Source of the DNA: Mortierella sp. BCC40632
Lineage: Eukaryota > Mortierellomycota > Mortierellomycetes > Mortierellales > Mortierellaceae
Direction of reading: 5' to 3'
Assembly: GCA_011634665.1 (NCBI GenBank)
Contig: WAEK01000009.1
Location: 434,001 to 498,000 of the forward strand
DNA: 64,000 bases
The notes beneath the pieces are model-generated. The model was given only the letters and a program-made list of their open reading frames with translations, was not told the origin of the DNA and did not search any database. The translations under genes and the position numbers were made by a program. This document shows, piece by piece, positions 17,139 to 27,493 of this stretch (positions within the stretch are counted from its first letter, which is position 1; the number at the start of each line of letters is the position of its first letter).

Positions 17139-17926
17139 TGTATCCTGCACCTCTCCTGTGTCTCTTTTCTTTTCTCTTCTCAATCTCGCTTGCTCCTTCT
17201 CTCCTCTCTCTTTCTTTTCTTCTTCCTTCTCCCATCCACAAGGAACCGATTTCCCAGATTACCCTCTTTTTCCCTTCTCTTTTCTCTTCATCTCCGATCC
17301 CGTTCTCTCTCTCCCCATCATCATCATCCCATCCATCCTTCATCCCATCCCCCCATCCCATCCATCCATCCATCTCTCTCCCACTCTCCCATCCCTGTCT
17401 CTCTCATCCCAGCACAGCGCTTCATTCCCGCTGCTAATTCCTCCACCCGTCCGTCCCAGCCCGCTCTCGCTACTGCTCACTCGCCGCTGCTGCTGAACCG
17501 TGCTGCCTACCGTGCTCCCAAGGAACAAGCATCGTGCCCTGCACCCTACAGAGACACAGCTCCATCTTTCGTAAGTCGAGCCGCAAGAGACCCGCCCGTG
17601 GACTCAACCCTGCACCTCCTATCCCGGGCCACGCTTCGCTCTGCTCAGAGAAGCATCGCCGAGTCTCGCACAGAGTCTCCTCTTCGCCCCTAACCCCTCT
17701 CGCCCTGGACTCGTAGTCAGGCGAGCGATACCCTAGACAAGGAGAGAGAGAACAGCTCCGTCTGCCCAATCGGCCACGCCCAGTCGAGACCCGCAAGGCC
17801 ACCTTTTCCCCGCAAGACACGACCCGACCACGTCAATACGAACGATATAGACAAAAAGACCCACTTGCTCTAGGCAACCTTCTATCTGTCCAGTCAGCGC
17901 TGAAAAGACACAAAAGCACGCCCATC

Positions 17927-20900
17927 ATGAACTCGACCCAGTATGGATACCAACCATATCCATCTCCATCCCAGACCCAGCAGCAGCAGACTCACCCTTC
18001 CGAATCGCCTTCCATGACACATGCCCAGCAGCAACAGCAACAGCAACAGCTCTCACCTCAGCAATCGCCCACATCAACACACCAGCAGTCTCCTGAACAA
18101 CAGCATATGCATGCGCTCCATCCCACCAACACCGCTACGACTACCACGACCACTTCCAGCGTTGCTAGCAACAGCAATGGTTCCGCAGGCATTGAACAGC
18201 TACCTCCACCACACCACTCGCCTGCACACTCGAACGAAGTCCATTCACCTATTGACACAGACCGAGAGCTTGTCCATGCAGGGTCTGCAGGTACTTCCCA
18301 GGCTCAGGCTGGTGCCTCTGCTCAACAGCAGCCGCTTTCAGACCCCTCGAACCCAGGTCTCCAAAGCCCAATTGCCTCACAAAACCAAGTACAAGCACAA
18401 GGACATGGTCACCATCCATCGAGCACACTCTTGCCAATGCCCTCGCCGGACCTTGATGCTGCCACGGCCGCAAATACGGCCGCAAATACCAATATGGCCG
18501 GCAGTCGCCAATTGATCCTTCAGCAGTACCAGCAACAGCAACAACAGGAGCATAGTCATGGCCAAAACCAGCAACTCACTCTTGCCATGTCGATGCCAAT
18601 GCCATCGGGATCCATTCGAAATGGCCAACCAGCGGCCATCAACACGGCCATGATGGGTCTCCAGGGACCCTCCAGCTACATGCTCCCCTCGCCGCAGTCT
18701 GCACAGGGTCCACCACCACCACCTTTGCCAACGATGCCGCCTCAGAGTACGGATCTCGACACGATTTTGGCCAAGTATGCTAATCAGCCCGAACTCCTTA
18801 AACTCATCATTGCATCCAAGACAGAAGAGGATCGACGATGGGCTGAGGAGGCTCGTCTGAGAATGATGGACATGATGATCCGAGGTGAGAATCGAGGACT
18901 CGGCTTCATGGCAGGATACGAAGCCCTTGGTGGGATGCAAGGAGCTCCTACAGGTGGAATGATGGGCATGACCCCAAAGCGATTCATGGACGAGACCGGA
19001 TTCTCAGCCTCTTCCACCGTCGTTGGTCACCATAATGTCTTTGGCGGCTTTGCGTCCACACCTTCGAATGGCTTTGGGACCTCGCCTGTTGGGGTCACTG
19101 CTGGTGCCTCTTCGAGTGCTCTTACTGTCTTGACGCCAACCACGGCCGCGACCACAGGAGTCACGGCCGCTGCAGGGCTCAGCTCGATGTATGCACAATC
19201 CCAGTTGGGTGGTGGTGCGAACCCATTCGGAATGAACATGGGCATGGGTATGACCATGGGTATGGGTATGGGTGGCATGGGCGGCCATGCGTCACACATG
19301 ATGAACCCAGCCATGGGTATTCCCGGCTCCGGTACAGGAGGCTTTGGTCAGTTTATGGACTCGGGACTTGCGCGCAAACGATCTGTCACCTTTGCGGGCG
19401 AAGTTCACCAGCACATGCGATCACAATCACTCTCTTCGATTCCAACGCCTCCTACCATTGGCGGGGGCGCCGGTGCCGGTGCTGGAGCAGGAAACGGAGC
19501 CAACGGAGCCAACGTTGGAATGTCCATGTTGGGTGGAGATGCGTTCTCGCAACATCACTCTCAAGGACTCCAAGGACACGCACCAGGCCTTGCCTCTACA
19601 CAACAGTATCCATTCCAACCCGCCGGAACGCATCCGCTTCAGCAGGGTCCACCACCATTGCCACCTTCCGCCATGACTGCCACACAACAACATCAGCAAC
19701 AACAACAGCAGGCGACCATGCACTTTCATCATGCAGCTCAACCACCACTCCCACCTTTCGCAGTGGGCGCAGGAGCAGGCAATGGGCTCGGTGGAGGTTT
19801 TACGGCACACCAACAATCGTTTACAACGGCAGCTATGCATAACCACCAGCAGCACCACAGCGTGATCCGAAGGACGAACTCGCTTTCACATATCTCTCAC
19901 ACATCCGTGTCGGAGCAGCGTTTGGTTGCTGCCCGGCCACGTAACGACAGCGCCACGTCGATGCGAGTCATGGACGAAGACAGTGGTACGTTATCACACA
20001 AACATACATACACACACAACGCCTTGTATCCACATACCCCATTGTCTTTCTATTTTCTTGGATGGTTTTTGTTGTTTATTGTTGTTCTCTTCTGGCAGAT
20101 CGTGGGCATTGGAGGAAGAAAGAAGGGGTGCAATTGGTATCTTGTACAATGGTTACACGATCCATTCTCTCTGTAAACACGCTGCATGGTGCAGGATGGA
20201 CGATGAGGGAGGAGCAGTTGCCTTGCGCTTCTGGAAAGTACCATTGGGGGGGGGACAAAAATCACAGGATACCCAGGGCCAGGAGCTGTTACAAAGGAAT
20301 GTCAGGAACACGTTGCGCTCTCTTTTTCCCCTTCTTCTTTGCCCTACCATCTTTGCTGGTCTCTTTCGTATTCTTTATCGTTTGGAGAATACAGACAAAG
20401 GCTAAAATGTGCCGGTCAAAGTCACCCGAATCCAACCAGGAGGAGAGAAAGAGAAGTGAGAGCGAGAGAAAAGACGAGGAAAAAAGGGAGCTAAAAATAC
20501 AGAGATATGGTGGGCTCTGGGAGTTCCACTGTCCGTCATCTATCGTTTCTTCACTCCTCCCCGGCTCATTTCTGGCGACCAGACAGACAATATCCTTGGT
20601 GTAATTGCAATCGGTCATATTTCACCAATGGAGCCAGGACGAGCTATTTTTTGGTCTCTTCTCTTTTGCCCTTTTGACTGAGATTTTTTTTTCTCGGCTC
20701 ACTGATCTGTGCTCTCAACTCTAACAAACACACACGTTGTTGTCTCTCTTTCTCTCTCTCTCTCTCTCACTCTCTCTTTCTTACTCTCTCTCTTGGATCC
20801 ACACAGATGACGAGTCAGATGATGATTACGATAACCATCCGTTGATGGGTATGGCAAGCCGTCCCGGATCCGCATTGAGTATTCACAATAACATTGGAGG

Positions 20901-21677
20901 TACCGGTGAGACCTCCTTGACCCTCGAGTTTTCGGGTCTGTCCTCTGTCTCCGCTGGGGATCACGATGGTACCCCTCCAGCATCCAGCACAGGAAGCCGA
21001 GACTCGATCATGAGTCCTGTAATGGGTGGCGCTGCTGGATCCGGCGCGACCGCAGGATCGAATGCCCTTGTTGTCGTCAAGACAGAAAAATCGAGCTCCG
21101 GATCTGCTTTGATCACCACCCCAGTGTCAGCGGGCATCAAAGGAAGTAAGACTGGAGGAGCGGGATTGGGAGGCGTCATTGGGGCTGCTACAGCAGCTGC
21201 CGCTGGAGCAGAGTATAAGCGGAAGCGGAAGCGTCGAGAGATGCAGCCCGTGAATCAGATTGTCGAGTCAGTCGAACATTACCAGGACCCCTATCTATGG
21301 AAGAACAATGGCAACACAACTCAGAAAAAGACTGGATGCAAGAGTATTTACTACAAGTGTTCTAACAGCACTGCTGGATGCACAGTAAGTTGTCCTTGGA
21401 TCTTTGCGCTCCCTGCCTGTCTATCTACTTGTCTCGCCGCCGTCGTCGGGGCTTTGGGCGGAGAGAAAGATATCCGTGGGAATTCTCCAACCAAAAGCTG
21501 ACTTGAATATTCTCTCTCTATCCCACTCCATAGGTCAATAAGACAGTAACAGAAAAAGAAGGAGGAGGTTATGTGACCAAATACAGAGGCGAGCATCTTG
21601 AGGACTGTATCCGACTCAAGAAGGCGCAAATGGCACAGACAGCTCAGGGCACTCATGGAGTGCTCAAGGAGCAATAA
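17927..21677 (+). CDS. Large Gln-rich transcription factor with WRKY-GCM1-type zinc finger
   Basis: Three exons (17927-19985, 20807-21384, 21534-21677) encode about 926 residues. The first about 700 residues are low-complexity: Gln-rich blocks, Pro-rich stretches and a Met-Gly repeat near residues 435-455, typical of activation regions. A short coiled-coil-like segment near residues 280-325 is less disordered. An acidic patch is followed by a basic KRKRKRRE cluster, a probable nuclear signal. The C-terminal domain (residues 847-904) has DPYLWKNNGN, then SIYYKCSNSTAGC, then VNKTVTEKE and YRGEHLEDC. Tyr-Tyr-Lys-Cys, Gly-Cys-x-Val-x-Lys and the final His/Cys pair follow the WRKY-GCM1 zinc finger layout: C871-x6-C878-x21-H900-x3-C904. 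The WRKYGQK heptad is absent; only Trp851 and the Gly are kept. Intron 2 falls just after the second Cys. A sequence-specific DNA-binding regulator is inferred; targets are unknown. Confidence 0.8.
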
Positions 21678-22045
21678 GCACACACACGCACACACACACA
21701 CACACGGACACACGCCAATCTCTATACATATTGTCATGGATCCATGGATCATTATGGAAACCAAGGCAACACTCTCAACTTTGATTTGATTTCTCTTTTC
21801 TTTCTTTCGCAACTATTGTATCCCTGCCTCCTGTACCTATCGCACCACACACGGGCCAAAAAAAAAAAAAAAAAAAACACTCATTTTTCTTTAAGCTGTC
21901 GAGAGCTCCCTATTTTCTTTTTCTTACCCATCACCGAAATCCACCGTGATTACCCACAGCCTCCGGCCAATCCATTACCATATATTATTACTATACATAG
22001 GGCTCGCCTCAGGTGTTCCTACATCATTATTATTATTATTCTGTT

Positions 22046-22080
<35 letters not shown>

Positions 22081-22245
22081 CTTTGCTGCTCTTTCTCTCT
22101 ACTCTTTGTCTGAATTGCTATTTCTTTTTTTTTTTTTTTTTTTTATTCTTATCCTTTTCATTGTTTGTTATCCGTGTTTTCTTTGTTCTCTGTAAATTAA
22201 CTCTTCCTGCCCGCACCTTTGCCGTTGTCTCGTTTCTCATCTACA

Positions 22246-22251
22246 AATAAA
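22246..22251 (+). terminator. Candidate polyadenylation signal (AATAAA)
   Basis: AATAAA lies about 570 bases after the stop of the WRKY-type factor and before the next start. Long T runs separate it from the stop, so the assignment implies a long 3' UTR. Confidence 0.3.
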
Positions 22252-22515
22252 AGATAACCAAAAGTCTTGGAAAAAAAAAAAAAGGAGGTGAAAAAAAAAA
22301 AGTGTATCGATTGAACTTGCGTAAAGATCTCCCAAGTGAGCGCTTTTTTTTTTTTTTTTTTTTTTTTTTTAGCCGCTGATGGGACTGTCAAATTTCATTA
22401 CCAACTTTGCTATTCGAGGGTTGTTCGCCCAGTCGGAGGAGGGGGATCCGGAGCTGATCTTTTGGTCATTTCCTGCATTTCAGAATCGACAAGGGAGAAG
22501 TCAAAAGGAAACACC

Positions 22516-22848
22516 ATGAATGCAGCACCCTCGTCCAGCAACAAAGAGATTGGCCAGAATCTGGTCAAAGGCACTCTAATGTTTGGTAATAGGGAATCCT
22601 CATCCAACAATTGGCATGATACATTCAGGCGATCACCAAAAAAAAAAAGAAAAAAAGAGCTGACCCTTTTCTTTTCTTTTCTTTTGCTCCGTTCTATCAA
22701 ACCAGGTGTCGCGGGAGCGACAGCAGGCACTGTAATCGGGATCCTTCGACAGCAATCCGTTCCGGGATATGCGTTTTCAGGCGGTCTGAACGCGTCACTT
22801 TTTGGAATGACCTTTATCGGTAAAAACTCTTCATCTCTTCCTCTCGCC

Positions 22849-22928
<80 letters not shown>

Positions 22929-23267
22929 CTCCAGTGTATAAGTCAGATTCTTGATTTCTCTCAAGGGGGGTTGTTGTTCACTGAATATGATCTCTAACTT
23001 TTATCTCTTGTTTAGCTTTCCGCGAATCACTTCTTCGATTCCAAAGAAACAAGAATCCATACTATGGACTCAAGGATTCACAGACGATGGATATTGATCA
23101 ACTCTGGAGTAGCACTCTTGCAGGAGCCGGCACAGGAGGCGCATTGACTGCACTTTCTCGTACGGTTCTTTGTCTTTGCTTGGCTGTTTTTCTCGCTTAA
23201 TCTATCCTATTGACTACACGACCCTTCTCTCAGGAACAAATGCATACCAGATGAACTGACGCTTCAC

Positions 23268-23303
<36 letters not shown>

Positions 23304-23670
23304 CATTGGATCAGGCGGAGCAAAAGCAGTTCCTTCGGGTATTTTCATGTTTGGAACAATGGCCTTTGCAGGACAGTGGATCTTGTCAAGGGCGAGCAGG
23401 TATCGTCAGGACCGAATCCTTTCTACCGCACCATTTGAGGAACTCTCAATACCAGCCTCCCCTATTCCTTCCTCAGCTCAATCACAACAACCTGTCACCG
23501 GTAAGATCCTGAACGTGCTGCCTGTGCACAGGACGGACGTGGCTGAATATGAGGCCAAGTTGAGGATGAGACTCGAACGCATTGAAGCCGAACAACAGAT
23601 CTTGTCCCAAGAATCGCTTCGGAGAAAACAGCTAGCGGCTGAAAAGGAGGATCCAGAGAAGGTGGCATAA
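22516..23670 (+). CDS. Tim17/Tim22/Tim23-like small membrane protein
   Basis: Four exons join in frame (22516-22585, 22706-22819, 23016-23159, 23315-23670), giving about 227 residues. The N-terminal three quarters contain Gly-rich, GxxxG-type hydrophobic segments: a GATAGTVIG segment, AFSGGLNASLFGMTFIAF, AGAGTGGALTALSRG and GIFMFGTMAFAGQW. This resembles the four-helix Tim17/Tim22/Tim23/PMP24 layout of mitochondrial or peroxisomal membrane proteins. After the helices come a basic RYRQDR patch and a Glu/Arg/Lys-rich coiled coil (about residues 180-225). I infer a mitochondrial inner membrane role, but the exact subfamily is not recognised and it is probably not one of the core translocase subunits. 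Intron 2 contains a CT repeat of about 35 units, and intron 3 a T run of about 25 bases. Confidence 0.6.
22851..22922. repeat. (CT)n microsatellite inside an intron
   Basis: About 35 CT units within intron 2 of the Tim17-like gene. The acceptor used lies about 90 bases further downstream. Confidence 0.95.
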
Positions 23671-24008
23671 AAAAAAAAAAAGTGTGTGTGAGAGTGAGAG
23701 AGAAATAATAATAATAAATTTCCTCTCCAACATGTCAGAGAACATGTTGAATCACTCGGTGGCCATTTCCTTCATGTCCACTAACTGTAAAAAGTCCTCG
23801 CATCCATTCAACTGCATTTTTTACCTTTTCTTTTGCCAATAATTCCTTTTTGCGCACAACCAGGCAAAACGTCCGTTACTCGGCAGAGTCCGACTATTCA
23901 TCATGGCAAAGTTTGGCATCCTAAATCTGCTTTTAGCAAAACTCGGTATTTTTTATTCACCAAAGAATTCCGGCTATTGTGTACTTGCTTTCGGACCGAC
24001 CAACCACT

Positions 24009-24046
<38 letters not shown>

Positions 24047-24400
24047 GGTCCGAGCGTTCAGGTACGACCCTCCGTGGCAGTTCACCTTCATACCACCTTG
24101 GTCTGTGACCAATAATTGTGGAGAGGTTCGCTAGACTAAAACCCTTTGATGGCGACACAAATTTTTAAAGAGGCCCCACTTTTTCAATTTGTCGCTTCTA
24201 TCCCTCCCTCCCCCCTCTTTGCAACTCCAGCTGGGAACACAAATACCCTTTGAGGCTCCTTTCTGACCCTGACAGCTACAACACCGGGGATTATTTTATG
24301 GTGTTTGATAGAAGAATGACCACAAATCGCCAGTCATAGATCAATGTATGGCATAGTAAATGTTCTACACTGGCGCCAGTGTTTCTGATCGAATCCGAAA
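23671..24400. other. 3' flank and spacer
   Basis: The region downstream of the Tim17-like gene has an AATAAA at 23713-23718, probably its poly(A) signal. A T-run/A-run inverted repeat follows at about 24010-24046. No gene is visible. Confidence 0.5.
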
Positions 24401-24403
24401 GGC

Positions 24404-24852
24404 TATGGATTCAATTCGTAAAGTAGTACCGAGTATTCTAGACTCTTGTGTGTATGGTATATCCTAAAAGAGCACTTTGGATCCAATGACATGGCCACCT
24501 TTGGGGAGATAAAAGATTTTTTTTTGATACCCTCAGCATGATTAGTAGGTTCTGAGATAATCCTCACCTGAATATGAAGGAGTCTGCAGTCCCCGCCGCC
24601 GTACACGACTGTAAGCAATTTGACTAGAATCCCCTCTATCATTTTTAACAGAGCTATATGCAATATACAATAAACTACCTTCCATTCTCGCAAGTCCTTC
24701 GATACTAAATATTCCTATAAGATAAGCCGTTTCCCGAGGTCGATCGGCTGTTGGGAGAATGATGGGGTGAAGATGGGTAAATTGCATGGAAAGTGCTTTG
24801 GCGCGTTCCAAGTCTGTCGACTGTATTCGCCAGACTCTCTACATCCTCCACC
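24404..24852 (-). CDS. Candidate C-terminal exons of an unrecognised gene
   Basis: On the minus strand three blocks join in frame: about 24852-24677, 24606-24568, 24498-24404. The last intron (24567-24499) has a GTGAGG donor, an internal TACTAAT branch-point match, a pyrimidine-rich end and an AAG acceptor. The previous intron has GTAGTT and TACAG ends. The joined peptide contains VVYGGGDCRLLHIQ, reminiscent of a kelch or WD blade, and ends at a stop at 24404. No 5' exon could be placed and no family is recognised. It may be the tail of a real gene or a decayed copy. The strand is supported mainly by the splice signals. Confidence 0.3.
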
Positions 24853-25040
24853 AACAACTCGGTCGATTCTATCAGCCTTCTATAGAGTCAACCATTTCCT
24901 TCCCTAAGGTCTGGACTGCTGCCACTAATACCACAGTCGTTGCTTTACTCGCATCACTTCTTCAGACGGCAGAGGCGATTACTATGGCTACTAAGACTAC
25001 GCACGAGAGTTCTTGCTTTGCAAGCAACGATGACTTTTAG

Positions 25041-25726
25041 GTAACAGCCTTGACTACCCTCTCAAAAAATCCACCTCGACTATTTCCACAGATCCTGCTC
25101 AACTCGTAAGTGATTTTAACTATCTACTTGAATAGTGAGGTGATATTGAATCAATTAGCTAGAGGACAAGAAAACAGTAGCATTTGTTATGGAACAAATA
25201 ACTGATAACGTGTATGTGGCAGGAACAGAATCCTCTTTGGGTCCATGAACCTAGTAAAGTGGTCTCGATATCATAGTTGAGTAACTGGGGTTTAGGACTT
25301 CAGCCATCTCCGTGACCTTTTCTCAGCTCCTTTGATTCACAGTGGTGCTGTATTTTGACTATAGTGACCGCAAGTCTCGGTCAAGCCGCAGTTGTTTCCG
25401 GCATTGGGAGGTAAGTACTGCCGTTCAGTTCGGGCATTAAGTTTTAAATGAGTTCGTGTAGCTTTACCAGAGTCAACATGATCCATTACATGCGGGTAGT
25501 TGCATCCTTCGAGGCAGGGTAATGGCTGGTTAATTCAGATTGTAGTATCCTAGTCGTTTGATGAGCGTTACTCTGAGTTTGCTCCGCAATCACCGCTCTA
25601 CCTTTTCCTTCTCTCCTGTCAACATTCTCTTCTAGACCTATAGTTGTGGGTATTGCGTTTGGAATGACGAAATCCAGACGAGATTCAATAAAGGAGATAA
25701 CCTTGGAGCATTTTCCGATTCATTAG
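25041..25726 (+). CDS. Candidate exon chain of an unrecognised gene
   Basis: Three blocks on the plus strand (25041-25105, 25343-25410, 25636-25726) are each bounded by AG and, for the first two, GTAAGT. They share compatible phases and end at a TAG stop. The joined peptide has a Ser/Thr stretch followed by a hydrophobic, possibly membrane-spanning stretch (TIVTASLGQAAVVSGIG) and a basic tail. An 84-codon open frame starting at 24786 lies just upstream, but it could be linked only by an implausibly short 32-nt intron or by a frameshift. No start codon or family was identified. Confidence 0.28.
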
Positions 25727-27493
25727 CAATGCGGAGACTTTTTTATTATTAGACAGCTTACGAATTGGTTATGAGTGGGCCATGCAAGTGAAAGTTGCCT
25801 TGATGGCGATCAGGCGAGGCGAGCATAGGTGATGTAAAGGCGGAGGAGGTGAATACTGACTAAAGAGGTAAACGTTTATTTTGTCTACGCGAAAATCTTA
25901 AAAGGGTACACAGTCTTAAACCAAGTAGTCGTGATTACGCATAAAGAAGGAATATGTTTTAGAGGCATTGAGTGGTTGTGAGGAGAAGTGAAAGGAGTGG
26001 GGCGGGGAGAGGAATGTGAGGGGCAGCGAGGTCCACACAGGCGATGGCAAAGCCTACGCAGGTACGTGGAAAACCTGCAGTAATTCGAGGACTGGGTTGG
26101 GCGGACATAGGTAGGTCCAGGGGAAGACAGGGGGCATCGTAATCTGGCACTCTATTTCACAGAAGCATGTCGCCGAGATCAGCCTATGAAAGGCAATTCG
26201 CAAAGTCTGGATAGTAAGGTCGCTAATGCAAGGATAGTTTTGCACTTGCCATGAATAAAGGTGGTTCCTTGATCCTAACCTACTCAAATGCAATTCTTAA
26301 AGATGATGGCCTTTTGCGATAGCAAGACACAAAGCCAGATAGCTCAGTATTAGGTCCTCTAGATCAATGTCTCAGTCGTCGCTTGTGGTGAGCTATTTCC
26401 CGCTCTATTAAACCTGGCCCTCATGCGACAGATCTTGAGTGAGTGGGGAGGAGACGTCAAAGACTATCTGTGAGGAGTCACTGTTTTGAGTATGGTTTAG
26501 GAAGAGAGAGTATTTTAACTGTGTGCAAGGATACCATATCTTGGGAGTGTTGTTTGCTGCTTTGAATAGCTGACAGCCACTCAGGAAGTTGAATTATACA
26601 ACTTTTTTTTTTTTTTTTTTTTTTTTGGAATTCCTCTCCTGAAGAACATCTCTAACACGGACCGAGAAAGAGAAAGAGGTGCAGGAAAGGAGAAGAGAGA
26701 AAGCACTGACACTCTCCACTTCTCCACGCTCCCATTGGCGCCATCCACGTGGTGGGAGTGCCTTCTGTTGGGAGCCCGGGGTGCGAACTTTTTTTTTTTT
26801 ACCGGACTAGGAGAAGTGAGAGATAGAGAGGAAGGAGAGAGACAAGTGTTCAGGACAGTCCCCAAGCTGAGACTGTTCTGTAATTGGAGGATTTCTCCGC
26901 CCATGTCCGCCGTTCTTTTTTCCAGTCGGCCGCATCGTCGCACACTGCCCCTTCTTCTTTCTTTCCCTTTTACTCCACTCGTTGCTTTGCTCACTCTTTT
27001 CTCTTTCTCTTTCTCTCTACTCTCAACTCACTCATTCTCTCATTCGCTCTCTCATTCGTTCGTTCGTTCGTTCATTCATCCTCTCCCCTCTTTGGCCTCC
27101 CATTGACTACAACCTGCATCCTCTATTGGGTTCTTTCTCTCCCTCATTCCCTCTCTCCCTCTTTTCATTCCGATCTTTTTCCTTTTTCTCTCCATCTCGC
27201 CCTTTGTCGATGCAATCTTCTCCAGGACACCTCCCTGCTTCATCTTGAATCACGATCCTTCGACGGCACCAGTCGCACATCGGACACCGCTATACCCTAG
27301 CTCCACTAGCGTTCGGCCCCACAACTCCAGCCTGTCGCTTCTGAGTCTACGCCACCCCGTCTCCACGCGCCTGCCATCGTTTCAGTCTTCTCAACGTCCG
27401 TTGCTTTTTGTCGGGCTGTTTTTTTTTTTTTATTCTTCCGGCCGACTCTGCTCCACGTCTCTCTCGCCTTCTGCGCCATACACACTTCAAACC
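25727..27493. other. Tract-poor island, then CT-rich 5' flank
   Basis: From 25727 to about 26580 the DNA lacks the A/T runs and dinucleotide tracts seen elsewhere. It holds short open frames on the minus strand (for example 25959-26293) without recognisable features. From about 26900 to 27493 the sequence is strongly C/T-rich, with CATT and TTCG repeats. This is the probable promoter and 5' UTR of the Ldb17-like gene. Confidence 0.5.

Noticed and set aside
16621..17373. 250-codon minus-strand frame upstream of the WRKY-type factor
   Set aside because: Passes through CT, T and A runs and encodes low-complexity sequence; better explained as the CT-rich promoter of the plus-strand gene.
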